In this document: piece after piece, positions 1 to 9,706 of the stretch
Position numbering within the stretch: the first letter of the stretch is position 1
Layout: each line of letters begins with the position of its first letter
Assembly: GCF_005893125.1 (NCBI RefSeq)
Contig: NZ_VCJS01000009.1
Location: 62,001 to 126,000 of the forward strand
Length of the DNA stretch: 64,000 bases
From: Nonomuraea basaltis
GTDB lineage: Bacteria; Actinomycetota; Actinomycetes; Streptosporangiales; Streptosporangiaceae
Direction of reading: 5' to 3'
Notes under the pieces: generated by a model
What the model was told of the DNA's origin: nothing
Seen by the model: the letters and a program-made list of their open reading frames with translations, nothing else
The model's database searches: none
Made by a program: the position numbers and the translations under genes

Positions 1-3000
1 AGTCGAGCGACGGCGGCACGCTCTCCCTGCCCTCCCGCTCAGGAGGCACCGCCGACTCCACCTCGATCCTCGACATCTGGGGCACCGAGGAGCTCACGAT
101 CGAGTTCGGCCGCCAGTACATCGTGCGAGCCCCCGTGGACCTCACCCTCACCGGCTCGGAGAGCGCGGCGCAGGCGCTGCCGCTGGCGGACCGCCTTACG
201 CCCGGCAAGACCCTGGCGGACACGGCGCAGGGCACCGCGCTGTTCTCGATCCCCGAGTTCGACGCGCTCGTGATGTACGCGGAGGGCGAGCTCGCGCTGC
301 CGGGAGCCCTGGTGGGCGACGCGGTCGAGTGTTTCCTCAACGGCAGCATGACCCTCGACCGAACCCTCGCCGTGCCTCTGGTCCAGCGGTACCTCAAGGA
401 CATGGCCCAGGCCGGGCCCGCGAATCCGGGGTTCGCGAGGCGGCACACCCCGCAGGCCCTGCTCGCCAAGATCAGGGAGGTCGCGGGTCTCGGCCCGGCG
501 GCGACCACGGCCCAGCAGGGCAACGAGAGACAGCAGCTCGACCAGACACTGAGCGAGGCCGCGGACCTGATCGAGCGCTCCAGCGACGTCGTGCTGGCCC
601 CGTCGTACGACCGGGCGACGAGCATGGGCGCGGCCAAGTCGCTCGACTTTACCGACGAACAGGGCAATCCGGTCGACATACGGAACGCGGTGCTGGACGC
701 CGTCCGCGCCGCCGACCCCAAGGCGCTGGACGGGAGCCCGACGCTGAGCGAGGAGCTCGACGTCGACTTCTCCAGCGACTCCGCGCTGATCCACATCACC
801 GACATGTGGTCGCCGCGCGGTTTCGAGAAGAGCTATCACTTGCAGGCCGACCCGCAGGTGAGGCGGGCCGAGGAACTGACGGTCCGGACCCGGCTGGTCT
901 ACGCCGACGCCGCGGACTCCCGCCGGGGCACCCTCCTCACGCACACCTCGCAGGCCGGCGTCATCGTCCAGCACTACCGCTACATCGATCTGTCGCACTC
1001 TGAGGCGTACAACGGCTCCTACTCGGCAGGGCTGGACCACGGCGCCGCGGACGAGGGCGGCGGGCACGGGATCGGCGTGTCGACGGACCGGGGGCGCTCG
1101 TACTCGGGCTCCGTCAACCAGCAGGGAATCCGGCTGCAGCGGATGGCCGTCTTCAACGGCCTCAACCGGGTCCGGCAGAAGATGACCCTGGTCATCGAGG
1201 TCGAGCGCAGGCCGGTGCGCGCGCGCACGATCCCGGCGAAGGTGGACCGGTGGATCGGCGTGCTCCGGGGCAGGCACCGCACGCCTCCCCCGGTCACGTA
1301 CGGCGCCTCGCTCGTACGGAGCATCCCGACCGGCATGATCCGGCCCGTCGCGGAGGATCCGGGACCGCTCGTCGTCGTGCCCGATCCCCGGCAGGTCGAG
1401 CTGCACCCCGGCCACTTCCCACAGGCGCTCTGGGAGGACCCGCACGGGCCGAGCCTCTTCGAGGTGGTCACCGCCCAGCTCGGGAAGATGCTGGGCGCCA
1501 AGACGGTCGAGGAGCACCGATCCGAGTTGGTCGCACGACTGTCCCCGTCGGCCCTGCTGACCGGCTTCGAGCGGATGGCGGGGGCCGCGGGCGACATCGC
1601 CGTGCGGGTGGCCAGGCAGAAGTTCAAGGACCAGGGCGCCGAGGTCACGATCCAGGCCCGCATGTCGGACCTCACCATCGTCGCCGGGCCTTTCGAGGCC
1701 GAGAGGGGAGAGGTCGACAGGAAGGCCGACGCCCAGAACGCGACCGTGTCCCGGAGCCGAGTGCTGCCCGTCAGCATGAGCGGCAGCGCGAGGCACGGCG
1801 ACTCGGGCCTCGACGGCGGCATACGGACCGGCGAGCAGGCGTCGGAGAGCGTGACCGACCACCACGGGGCGCGCCGCGAGCGCAGCATGTTCGCGAAGGG
1901 CACCGCCGCCTACACCGTCCGGTTCAGAGTCGACTACGACCTGACCTTCCAGCACGTCGCGCGGCTGCGGGACGGCAGCGAGCGCGCCGTCGGAGATCCT
2001 GCCCACCTTCCGTTCGCCGCCGGCACCCAGGTGGACGTGATGCTCTTCGAGGACGAGATCGATGAGCTGCGCTCCCGGATGGAGTCGAACGTGCGGCTCG
2101 CGCCCCCGCGCTCCGGCGATCCCGGATGGACGACGTTCACCTTCGTCCCCGGCTCCGGCTCCCAGAGGCCGATCCAGGTCCTGCAGGCCGCGCGCCTGGC
2201 CGCCCGAGAGCGCGGCGCGGTGGCCCGCGTGGCGGTCCGGGAGGCGGACGGCCTCCATCGCTACCGGGCCGCTCCCGACGGCACCGTGCACAGCGAGACC
2301 CCCGACGGGGGGTTCGCCGAGGCTTTCGCCACCCTCTCCCCGGCGCTGCTTGACGCGGCCGACCGAGCCGGCGTCGACCTGCGCCACGTCTTCATGAGCT
2401 CTGCGGAGCCCGGCACGTTCGCCCGGCAGGTCGAGGCCGACCTGACGGCGCGCGGCGTCCCCGTGGCGGGCCCGGACAAGCCGGCCTGGCCAGCCCGCCA
2501 GCCGGCGTCGAGCTCGCCGGTGGGCGGGAGCGTCGCCCAGGGGATCACGTCCGTGAGCTCTCCCGCGATCGAGGGCACGCCGTTCAGCAGGTCCGGCCGG
2601 CCCGCCGGGGATCCGGACCTGGCCCTGGCCGAGGTACGCGCGCAGCACGTCTTCGCGGCCGACGTGGGCGGGGTCGGCGCGCACCTGTCCTGGTCCGCGG
2701 ACGACCAGCTGACCCTCCAGCTGCCCGCCGCGCCCGACCAGCACGTCCGCGTGCTGATCAGCGACCCGGGGGAGGGCTTCAACGCCGCCACCGAGCTGCA
2801 CGCGGGGACGGAGGAGGATCCGCACGTCATGCGCGTCTGGCCGAGGGTGCACCCGGACGCCGTGTCGTCGGTCCTCGTGCACGAGCTCTCGCACGTCGCG
2901 CAGGCCGCCGCCGCGACGGCGGCGGGCGCGCCGCAGGGCGTGATCAGGACGTCGCTGTCGGACCACCAGGCCGAGGGCACGGACCTTTGCCTGACTCCCC

Positions 3001-4397
3001 GCCTGGACGAGCACGCCCATCTGTCGCGCAAATGGCGGGCGGCCACCGACCCCGCCGTACGCTCGCGCCTGGCCGACGCGATCGACGCCATCGGCGCGGA
3101 CATCGAACGCCGCGGCCACACCCCGCCCCCGCCTCCGTGGGGAACGGGGCCGCGCGCACCGGCCGACGCCCAGCCGCAGGGCAGGATCGCGAGGCTGCTC
3201 AATGGCGGAACCACCGCCGGGCTGGACACCTCGGCGGCCGGGCTCGCCAGGCTGGCGGAGATCGCCGGCGTCGCCGAGGTGGCTCCGGTGGCCGGCCACG
3301 CGGGCGAGTTCACCGTGACCACCAGCGGCGGGGCCTTCACGCTGGTGCTGGACGCCGCAGCGCAGAATGCCACGGAGGTGAGCGTCGGCTCGCAGACGCC
3401 GGACCGGCTGGCGCTCCAGGTGCCCGGTGGAGGGAGGCACACAGGCGTCGTCGCTGTGGCCGAGCAGATCGCGGCACACGCGGCAACGCTGGCCGGCCGG
3501 CTGCCCGGCCGAGCACTCGGGCCAGGACCGATGACGCCCGGAACGGGCCCTACGGCGCCAGGCCAGGCGCTCGGCGTACCCGACGCCGTGACGCTCGCGA
3601 GGCTTCGCGGGCTGGCCCTCGCGGTCTCCGAAGCCGGGCCGGTCGGCGCGGCCGGCGCTGCGGCCGCGCTGCGCACCGCGGCGGAGCGGGCAGGTGTGGC
3701 GCCGGGCCAGGCCGGGGCGGCCCCCCGGTTGCTGGCGCTGGCGCGGGCCGGCGAGCTCTCTCCCGCTCACGTCGCGGCGATCCGTGGCCACGAGACGCTG
3801 CCGGAGGCGGCCGCGGCCAGGGCCATCGAGCGCGGAGCGGCGCTCATGGGCGCCCGGGTCCACGCGTACGGTGCCGGCCTGGCGGACATCGTGCTGCCCG
3901 GCCGCGCGCCCATCCCCGTCGAGGTGAGGCCGGCCCAGGCCGGTGACCCCGAGCCGGGCATGCTGACCTACCAGGTGGACGGCCGCCTCACGATCGGCGC
4001 GAACGAGCGCGCCGCCGCCGCGACGGCCGCGGGAGCGGTCGCCCGGGCGCTGGGCGCGGCGGCAGGCGATCACGAGGCCCTGGCCGAGCTGTACGAAGCC
4101 GTGCGCCAGGTGCGAGCGGCCACCCCGGCGCAGCGGCCGGCACGGCTGGGCGTGCTGCACGGCCTGCTCACCACCACCGATCCGGAGGTGTGGCGGCTCA
4201 TCCCGGAACCGCTGGCCGCCGAACTCGGCACGCTGGCGGGCGGTCGACGCCCCCGGGACTGGCCCGCGCACCTGAACCGCCTCCGCGCGCTCGCCAACGC
4301 GACGGGCTGGTACCCGCCGGAAATGGAGTGCCGGTGCCCTGCCGGCGTGCCGTGCGTGTGCGGCCGCCGCCCCGGACCGCAACGGGTCCGGGCGTGA
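1..4397 (+). CDS. Large polymorphic-toxin-like protein with HExxH motif (5' end outside window)
   Basis: The frame is open to the first base of the window, so the N-terminus is missing; about 1,465 residues are visible. I do not recognise the whole protein. One clear motif is HELSH (bases 2880-2894) in the context VLVHELSHVAQ, which matches the zinc-metallopeptidase HExxH signature seen in DUF4157-like and other peptidase domains of polymorphic toxins. The rest is Ala/Gly/Arg/Pro-rich with long low-complexity linkers. The extreme C-terminus carries a Cys cluster (CRCPAGVPCVC) that could bind metal or form disulfides. Two small tandem paralogous genes follow at once, the arrangement expected of a toxin followed by immunity genes, but no toxin domain could be named. 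A long antisense frame over the same bases is a GC-bias artefact. Confidence 0.7.
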   Translation, partial: SSDGGTLSLPSRSGGTADSTSILDIWGTEELTIEFGRQYIVRAPVDLTLTGSESAAQALPLADRLTPGKTLADTAQGTALFSIPEFDALVMYAEGELALPGALVGDAVECFLNGSMTLDRTLAVPLVQRYLKDMAQAGPANPGFARRHTPQALLAKIREVAGLGPAATTAQQGNERQQLDQTLSEAADLIERSSDVVLAPSYDRATSMGAAKSLDFTDEQGNPVDIRNAVLDAVRAADPKALDGSPTLSEELDVDFSSDSALIHITDMWSPRGFEKSYHLQADPQVRRAEELTVRTRLVYADAADSRRGTLLTHTSQAGVIVQHYRYIDLSHSEAYNGSYSAGLDHGAADEGGGHGIGVSTDRGRSYSGSVNQQGIRLQRMAVFNGLNRVRQKMTLVIEVERRPVRARTIPAKVDRWIGVLRGRHRTPPPVTYGASLVRSIPTGMIRPVAEDPGPLVVVPDPRQVELHPGHFPQALWEDPHGPSLFEVVTAQLGKMLGAKTVEEHRSELVARLSPSALLTGFERMAGAAGDIAVRVARQKFKDQGAEVTIQARMSDLTIVAGPFEAERGEVDRKADAQNATVSRSRVLPVSMSGSARHGDSGLDGGIRTGEQASESVTDHHGARRERSMFAKGTAAYTVRFRVDYDLTFQHVARLRDGSERAVGDPAHLPFAAGTQVDVMLFEDEIDELRSRMESNVRLAPPRSGDPGWTTFTFVPGSGSQRPIQVLQAARLAARERGAVARVAVREADGLHRYRAAPDGTVHSETPDGGFAEAFATLSPALLDAADRAGVDLRHVFMSSAEPGTFARQVEADLTARGVPVAGPDKPAWPARQPASSSPVGGSVAQGITSVSSPAIEGTPFSRSGRPAGDPDLALAEVRAQHVFAADVGGVGAHLSWSADDQLTLQLPAAPDQHVRVLISDPGEGFNAATELHAGTEEDPHVMRVWPRVHPDAVSSVLVHELSHVAQAAAATAAGAPQGVIRTSLSDHQAEGTDLCLTPRLDEHAHLSRKWRAATDPAVRSRLADAIDAIGADIERRGHTPPPPPWGTGPRAPADAQPQGRIARLLNGGTTAGLDTSAAGLARLAEIAGVAEVAPVAGHAGEFTVTTSGGAFTLVLDAAAQNATEVSVGSQTPDRLALQVPGGGRHTGVVAVAEQIAAHAATLAGRLPGRALGPGPMTPGTGPTAPGQALGVPDAVTLARLRGLALAVSEAGPVGAAGAAAALRTAAERAGVAPGQAGAAPRLLALARAGELSPAHVAAIRGHETLPEAAAARAIERGAALMGARVHAYGAGLADIVLPGRAPIPVEVRPAQAGDPEPGMLTYQVDGRLTIGANERAAAATAAGAVARALGAAAGDHEALAELYEAVRQVRAATPAQRPARLGVLHGLLTTTDPEVWRLIPEPLAAELGTLAGGRRPRDWPAHLNRLRALANATGWYPPEMECRCPAGVPCVCGRRPGPQRVRA

Positions 4398-4446
4398 GCG
4401 GGATCACGCATTCCGGCATGATGGGACTCCCGAAGAGAGGACGGCT

Positions 4447-4971
4447 ATGGCATTCGCGGTGGCGCGGACGAGGGATGAGGCACACCTCTACCTCGATCTG
4501 CACCCGTGCGCTTGCGGGTCGGTGGACACCACCTGGCAGAGCGGGCTGGTCAGCGTCGAAGGAGGGCTGGCCAACCGCTATTCCGGCACGTGCGAGGAGT
4601 GCGGGACACGACGGGAACACCTGTTCGGGCTGCCGGAGCGTCCTGTGATGCCCTCCGGATATCCGACATTCGGCGGGGCGGAGCCATCGGAGCTGCTCGA
4701 CGCGGGTGAGTGGCTGTGGGTGGCCGACCTGACGGCGGGCAACGTCCCGGTGGACGACGAGGCCGAGGCCCGGCGCGCGCTGAAGATCGCGACCGCGGCC
4801 GTCGAGGAGGTCGTCAAGTTCGTGCCGCCCGGCGCGGACGCGGTGCCCGACGACGGGTTCTGGTCCGAGCGCGGGCAGCGGATACGAGCGGCCGAGCCCG
4901 GCAGGTTCCAGCTCGACCGGCTGCTGGTCGTCAGGGACACCTACCAGGACCTGGCGGGCCGGCATGCCTGA
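4447..4971 (+). CDS. Small protein, possible immunity protein (paralogue 1, Cys-rich)
   Basis: 174 residues, ATG start with an AGAGG element just upstream. No family recognised. Near the N-terminus are CAC (residues about 21-23) and CEEC, four Cys that could form a zinc knuckle. It aligns along its length with the next gene: YLDL near the start, SELLDAGEWLW versus SELIDPGQWVL in the middle, and FWSERGQRIRAAEP versus FWSEMGRSLRESEP near the end. The second copy lacks the Cys pairs. The stop overlaps the next start by 8 bases, so the two are translationally coupled. A role as immunity protein for the large upstream gene is inferred only from position and duplication. Confidence 0.65.
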   Translation: MAFAVARTRDEAHLYLDLHPCACGSVDTTWQSGLVSVEGGLANRYSGTCEECGTRREHLFGLPERPVMPSGYPTFGGAEPSELLDAGEWLWVADLTAGNVPVDDEAEARRALKIATAAVEEVVKFVPPGADAVPDDGFWSERGQRIRAAEPGRFQLDRLLVVRDTYQDLAGRHA

Positions 4972-5512
4972 GCGCGGTCTCGCACGTTCACTCGTGGAGT
5001 CGTACGTCTACCTCGACCTGGTGGCTCACGGTGGCGAGACGGGCGCGTCGCGCCAGGCGGTGGTCACACAGGAGGAGGACGGCTGGCTGCTGCGTCTCGG
5101 CGACGCGGAGGTTCTCGTCCCCTTCGAGGCCGAGGCAGGGGCGAGACAGGAGGAGCTGACCTTCGGCTTCGGCCTCTCCGAACTGATCGACCCCGGCCAG
5201 TGGGTGCTCATCGCCGCCACATACGCGAGCAGGGCCTTGGAGGGCGGACTCCTCTTCGCCGTCGATCCCTCGGACGCCGGGGCGTTCGACAAGGTGGCGG
5301 CCGACTGGCGCTTCGCCGCCGACGCCGTGGCCGAGGCGCTGAAGTTCTTCCCCGACGGCGCCGCCGAGCTGGCCCCGGAGGCGTTCTGGAGCGAGATGGG
5401 CAGGTCGCTCCGGGAGTCCGAGCCCTATCGGCTCACCAGGAGGAAGCTGGAGAGCGACCTCGCCTTCTACCGCCAGAGCCTGGACGACTTCCGCCGCCTC
5501 CACGCCCGCTGA
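4964..5512 (+). CDS. Small protein, possible immunity protein (paralogue 2)
   Basis: 182 residues, overlapping the previous gene by 8 bases. It is a diverged tandem copy of that gene (shared YVYLDL, SELIDPGQW, ALKFFPDGA and EAFWSEMGRSLRESEP blocks). It lacks the N-terminal CxC and CxxC pairs, so if these bind metal in the first copy, this copy has lost the site. No signal peptide or membrane segment is visible, so it should be cytosolic. Function unknown. A tandem immunity pair after a toxin-like gene is the simplest reading but is unproven. Confidence 0.65.
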   Translation: MPERGLARSLVESYVYLDLVAHGGETGASRQAVVTQEEDGWLLRLGDAEVLVPFEAEAGARQEELTFGFGLSELIDPGQWVLIAATYASRALEGGLLFAVDPSDAGAFDKVAADWRFAADAVAEALKFFPDGAAELAPEAFWSEMGRSLRESEPYRLTRRKLESDLAFYRQSLDDFRRLHAR

Positions 5513-5829
5513 CCGCCGGTCGGATGAGAGCGCTCACTGCTTCCACCCTGTGACGCCTTGGTCACACGATCAACCTCCGGCTGCGGCGGCGTTACGGTCA
5601 CCACGAATCGAAAGACGGCCGGAACGACGCCGACGGCACGCTCGACTCCTACAACGTCAAGAGGGAATGAAGCTGACGCTCTACCTGGGCGCCGCGGGCC
5701 CATGCCGAAGGGAGCGTTAGGCGTCCTGCTGACGGCCGCGCTCATGGTCGCCAGAACACGGGACGTGTCCGGCTCCGACGCGCCACCGACGATCTGAAGG
5801 AGGGCGATCCCGCACGAGACAGGCATACC
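5513..5829. other. Intergenic region, no supported gene
   Basis: 317 bases between the small paralogue and the acylase gene. It has short frames with poor codon bias and no convincing gene. It contains a perfect inverted repeat, TGTGAC-GCCTTG-GTCACA, at 5549-5566, which may be an operator or a weak terminator hairpin. A GGAGG sequence at about 5801-5805 is the only strong ribosome-binding-like element, about 24 bases before the TTG chosen as acylase start. Confidence 0.5.
5549..5566. promoter_or_regulatory. Inverted repeat TGTGAC-N6-GTCACA
   Basis: Perfect 6-base arms around a 6-base spacer, in the gap that separates the toxin-like locus from the NRPS cluster. It has no T-run after it, so an operator is more likely than a terminator. 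It resembles a CRP-type half-site pair, but the spacing is not the CRP spacing, so I do not assign a regulator. Confidence 0.4.
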
Positions 5830-8541
5830 TTGATACCCGACGACACTCTGCGAACCGGTGAGACGGACGTCGAACGAGCCAAGCCGCCCAAGCACGTTCC
5901 GCGTCGTGGCCGGCGGCGCCTGCGCAGGGCCCTGCGGTGGACGGCCGGTGTGGTCACGGCGCTGGCACTCGTGGTCTCCGCGCTGGTGGTCTGGTCGGTG
6001 CGGCGCGGCTTCCCCCAATACTCCGGGCAGCTCTCACTGACCGGGCTCACGGCACGGGTGACCGTCTACCGCGACGCCTACGGCGTGCCCCAGCTGCATG
6101 CCAGGTCCGCGGAGGATCTGTTCAAGGCGCAGGGCTACGTGACCGCCCAGGACCGCTTCTGGCAGATGGACTACCGCCGCCACCTCACCTCGGGACGGCT
6201 CGCCGAGCTGTTCGGCGACCCGCTCGTGCCCACCGACGCCTTCCTGCGCACGCTGGGCTGGCGGCGCGTCGCCGAGCGCGAATGGGCGCTGATCTCCCCG
6301 GAAACGCGGAACTACCTGCGCGCCTACGCGGACGGCGTCAACGCCTGGATCGCCGCGAACGGCGGCGCGGACCCGGCGGGCAAGGGCCTGGAGTACACGC
6401 TGGTCGGCCTGCAGAACTCCGCCTACACGGTAGAGAAGTGGGACCCGGTGGACTCCCTCGCGTGGCTCAAGGCGATGGCGTGGGAGCTGCTGGGCAACAT
6501 GGACGCCGAGATCGACAGGTCACTCCTGCTGGCTCACGGGCTGAGCAGGAGCCAGATCGAGCAGTTGTACCCGCCTTACCCGTACGCGAGGAACAGTCCC
6601 ATCTCCGGCGACAGCGCGTTCCACACCGGCGTGACGGCTCCGGCGGCGTACTCCCGCCCAGGCGAACGCCTCTCCCGCCAGGCGGCGCCCGCGCTCGCCG
6701 CGCTCGGTGACACGATGCGGTCCCTCCGGCTGCGGCCGTGGAAGGACCCCGCCGGCATCGGGTCGAACGCCTGGGCCGTCAGCGGCGCGCACACGGCGTC
6801 GGGCAAGCCGATGCTGGCCAACGACCCACATCTGGCGGCCTCCATGCCGGGGACCTGGTACCAGGTGGGGATGCGCTGCGACTGCTCGTACAACGTCCAG
6901 GGCCTGTCGATGCCCGGGGTTCCCGGGGTGGTCATCGGGCGCAACGATCGCATCGCCTGGGGCCTGACCAACCTGGCCGCCGACGTGACCGACCTCTACC
7001 TGGAGAAGGTCAAGGACAACCGCTACTTCGACGGTACGGCGTGGCGCGACCTCACGACGAGGCAGGAAGTGATCAAGGTGGCCGGCGGGAGACCAGTCGC
7101 CATCACGGTGCGAGCCACCAGGCACGGCCCGCTCCTGTCCGACCGCAGGCCCGACATGCTCGGGGTCGCGGCGCGGCCGCCCATCGACCCGTCGGGCAGA
7201 CCGCTGAGCAACGTCACCCCGGCGCTATTGAGCGACGTCACTCCGGGGCCGCTGCCCAGCCTCGATACGGGCGAGCCCGGCGTGCCCGCGCAGGCGGCGG
7301 CGCGGCCGTACGCCGTGGCGTTGCGCTGGACCGCGTTCGAGCCTGGCCGCACGATGGACGCGCTGTTCGCCGTCAACACGGCGGCGAACTGGACGCAGTT
7401 TCGCGCCGCGGCGGCGCTGTTCGACGAGCCCGCCCAGGACATGGTCTACGCCGACGTGGACGGCCACATCGGCTACCAGGCGCCGGGGCGCATACCGATC
7501 CGCACCAAGGGCGACGGCAGGTGGCCGGTGCCGGGCTGGGACCCCGCCTACGACTGGAAGGGGCGCATCCCCTTCAACGAGCTCCCGAGCGTGTTCGACC
7601 CGCCCGGCGGCGTCATCGTGACCGCGAACCATGCCGTCGCAGGACCGGAATACTCCCACCTCATCACCGCCGACTGGACCTACGGCTACCGGGGCCAGCG
7701 CATCCTCGACCTGCTCGCCGAGCAGACCGCACGCGGCAAGCTCGATGTCGCGGCCGTGCGGCGGACGCAGTTCGACAATCGCAACGGCTTCGCGCCCGTG
7801 GTGGTACCCGCGCTGCTGGCCGCGCCTCTCGGCGGTGACGCCACCGTCGCGCGGGCGCGGGATCTGCTGAAGGGCTGGGACTTCCAGCAGGATGCCGACT
7901 CGCCCGCCGCGGCCTTCTACAACGCCACCTGGCGGCACTTGCTGGGCCGTACCTTCGACGAGTTGCCGGAGGATCGCCGCCCGAGTGGCGGCGATCGCTG
8001 GTGGGAGGTCGTCAGACCGCTGATGGAAGAGCAGGCGTCACCGTGGTGGAACGACAGACGCACCGCGAAGACCGAGTCGATGAACGACATCCTCGCCGCC
8101 GCCATGAGCGACGCGGCGGCCGAACTCACCGACCGGCTCGGCGCGGACCCCGCCGGCTGGCGCTGGGGCGACCTGCACACGCTCACGCTCCAGGGATACG
8201 GGCCAGGCCAGTCGGGCATCGCGCCGGTCGAGTGGCTCTTCAACCGCGGTCCCGTGCCGATCGCGGGTGGCAGCGACGCCGTCAACTCCACCAGCTGGTC
8301 GGCGGGCAACGACTATGAGGCCGGCTTCGTGCCCACGGCGCGAATGATCGTTGACATGTCCGATCTTGACGGCTCACGCTGGATCCAGCTGGCAGGCGCC
8401 TCCGGGCATGCCTTCCACGACAACTACGGCGACCAGCTGGACCTGTGGCGTACCGGAAGGGACACGCCGATGCCGTGGACGCGACAGCGCGTCGAGGCGG
8501 CGGAGCACGTCCTCACCTTGGCGCCGACCTCTGTCCGATGA
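5830..8541 (+). CDS. Penicillin-acylase family Ntn-hydrolase, membrane-anchored
   Basis: 903 residues. An Arg-rich cytoplasmic tail is followed by one hydrophobic helix (about residues 38-58), so the enzyme should sit outside the membrane as a signal-anchored or exported protein. The family is an Ntn-hydrolase cut by autoproteolysis; the expected N-terminal nucleophile of the beta chain is Ser312 in GSNAWAVSG, followed by NDPH. The upstream part (residues 80-300) matches an acylase alpha chain (AQGYVTAQDRFWQMD). Family members hydrolyse amides of fatty or aryl acids (penicillin G, acyl-homoserine lactones, cyclic lipopeptides, the pyoverdine acyl chain). It leads an operon with a PLP enzyme, a phosphoesterase and the PPTase. 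In a cluster with a fatty-acyl starter, deacylation of the exported lipopeptide is an attractive inference. The start (TTG) is uncertain. Confidence 0.85.
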   Translation: MIPDDTLRTGETDVERAKPPKHVPRRGRRRLRRALRWTAGVVTALALVVSALVVWSVRRGFPQYSGQLSLTGLTARVTVYRDAYGVPQLHARSAEDLFKAQGYVTAQDRFWQMDYRRHLTSGRLAELFGDPLVPTDAFLRTLGWRRVAEREWALISPETRNYLRAYADGVNAWIAANGGADPAGKGLEYTLVGLQNSAYTVEKWDPVDSLAWLKAMAWELLGNMDAEIDRSLLLAHGLSRSQIEQLYPPYPYARNSPISGDSAFHTGVTAPAAYSRPGERLSRQAAPALAALGDTMRSLRLRPWKDPAGIGSNAWAVSGAHTASGKPMLANDPHLAASMPGTWYQVGMRCDCSYNVQGLSMPGVPGVVIGRNDRIAWGLTNLAADVTDLYLEKVKDNRYFDGTAWRDLTTRQEVIKVAGGRPVAITVRATRHGPLLSDRRPDMLGVAARPPIDPSGRPLSNVTPALLSDVTPGPLPSLDTGEPGVPAQAAARPYAVALRWTAFEPGRTMDALFAVNTAANWTQFRAAAALFDEPAQDMVYADVDGHIGYQAPGRIPIRTKGDGRWPVPGWDPAYDWKGRIPFNELPSVFDPPGGVIVTANHAVAGPEYSHLITADWTYGYRGQRILDLLAEQTARGKLDVAAVRRTQFDNRNGFAPVVVPALLAAPLGGDATVARARDLLKGWDFQQDADSPAAAFYNATWRHLLGRTFDELPEDRRPSGGDRWWEVVRPLMEEQASPWWNDRRTAKTESMNDILAAAMSDAAAELTDRLGADPAGWRWGDLHTLTLQGYGPGQSGIAPVEWLFNRGPVPIAGGSDAVNSTSWSAGNDYEAGFVPTARMIVDMSDLDGSRWIQLAGASGHAFHDNYGDQLDLWRTGRDTPMPWTRQRVEAAEHVLTLAPTSVR

Positions 8542-8572
8542 ACCTCGCCCCCGGCGTGAAGGGATGAAGACC

Positions 8573-9706
8573 ATGGATGTCGCCTTGGCCAAGCTTGAGG
8601 AATGGATGCGGCTTTACTACCACAAGGTCGACCACGACATCGGCAGCAGCGGAGTGCGGGACCTGACGATCGAGGAGCTGCGCACGATGTGCGGGTTCGA
8701 GCTGTCCGAACTCGACTCGATGATCTTCCACGACAGCGAGAGCTTCGGTGGCAGCAGGTTACGCGCGGCTCTCGCGGACCGGTGGGCGGGTGGCGACGTG
8801 GAGGGGGTGATGGTCACCCACGGCTCCAGCGAGGCGATCTACATCGTCATGCACACGTTGCTCGACCCGGGTGACGAGGTGATCGTGGTCGACCCCGCCT
8901 ACCAGCAGCTCTACGATATCGCCGCCGGGCTGGGCTGCCGGATCACCCGATGGCCGCTGCGCCCGCGCGAGTGGTCCGTGGACCTGCCGCTGCTCAGGAA
9001 GCTGGCGGCGTCAGGGCCGCGGATGATCGTCGTGAACTTCCCGCACAACCCCACGGGCGTCTCCATCACGCCCGCCGAGCAGCGGGAACTGGTGGCGATC
9101 GCCGCCGAGGTCGGCGCCTGGCTGGTGTGGGATCACGCGTTCGGCGAGCTTACGTACACGGCGGACCCGCTGCCGCTGCCCAACGGCTCCTACGACAAGT
9201 GCATCTCGTTCGGCACCTTCTCCAAGAGCTACGGGATGGCGGGCCTGAGGGTCGGCTGGTGCCTGGCGCCGCCCGACCTCCTGTCCAGGATGGCGGTGCT
9301 GCGCGACTACATCGCGCTGTACGTCTCGCCGGTGCTGGAGTTCTTCGCGGAGAAGGCGGTCAGGAACGCCGACCGGATCGTCTCCATGCAACGTGAGCAC
9401 GCGCACGCCAACCTGCGGCTGTTGCTGGACTGGGCGGCGAAGATACCGGACCAGGTGCGGGTGAGCCCGCCCGCCGGCGGGGTGACCGCGTTCGTCGAGT
9501 TCCCCGGCCACCCCGACGCGACGTCGTTGTGCCGCCACCTCGCGGAGCGCGACCGGGTCCTGCTGGTGCCCGGCGAGTGCTTCGGCGACGACTTCGTCAG
9601 CTTCGCGCGGCTGGGCTTCGGCGGCACCACAGCCGAGCTGACGGCCGGGCTGTCGTGCCTCCAGCGGGCGCTGCTCGGCAGCACCCGGATGGCGGAGGTC
9701 CTGTGA
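8573..9706 (+). CDS. VioD/capreomycidine-synthase-like PLP enzyme (fold type I)
   Basis: 377 residues. ATG at 8573 was chosen because GAAGGG lies 9 bases upstream; an in-frame ATG at 8564 is possible. The sequence resembles capreomycidine synthase VioD and the streptolidine enzyme OrfR: an N-terminal SSGVRDLTIEEL block, VMVTHGSSEA, NFPHNPTG, and the PLP lysine in TFSKSYG. That family cyclises the guanidine of beta-hydroxyarginine by PLP-dependent elimination and addition. A plain aminotransferase role is the alternative. The presence of a VioC-type arginine hydroxylase (25861-26889) and an MppP-type arginine oxidase (17581-18729) supports arginine chemistry. The stop overlaps the next GTG start (GTGA), so the two are coupled. 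Confidence 0.7.
   Translation: MDVALAKLEEWMRLYYHKVDHDIGSSGVRDLTIEELRTMCGFELSELDSMIFHDSESFGGSRLRAALADRWAGGDVEGVMVTHGSSEAIYIVMHTLLDPGDEVIVVDPAYQQLYDIAAGLGCRITRWPLRPREWSVDLPLLRKLAASGPRMIVVNFPHNPTGVSITPAEQRELVAIAAEVGAWLVWDHAFGELTYTADPLPLPNGSYDKCISFGTFSKSYGMAGLRVGWCLAPPDLLSRMAVLRDYIALYVSPVLEFFAEKAVRNADRIVSMQREHAHANLRLLLDWAAKIPDQVRVSPPAGGVTAFVEFPGHPDATSLCRHLAERDRVLLVPGECFGDDFVSFARLGFGGTTAELTAGLSCLQRALLGSTRMAEVL

Noticed and set aside
39-4382. A 1,447-codon frame on the minus strand opposite the toxin-like gene
   Set aside because: It is an Arg/Gly/Ala-rich shadow caused by high GC; the plus-strand frame has normal composition, a motif and a coherent downstream operon.
5558-5797. A 79-codon frame before the acylase gene
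   Set aside because: TTG start, Thr/Ser/Arg-rich start and no ribosome-binding site; composition is not like a real gene.
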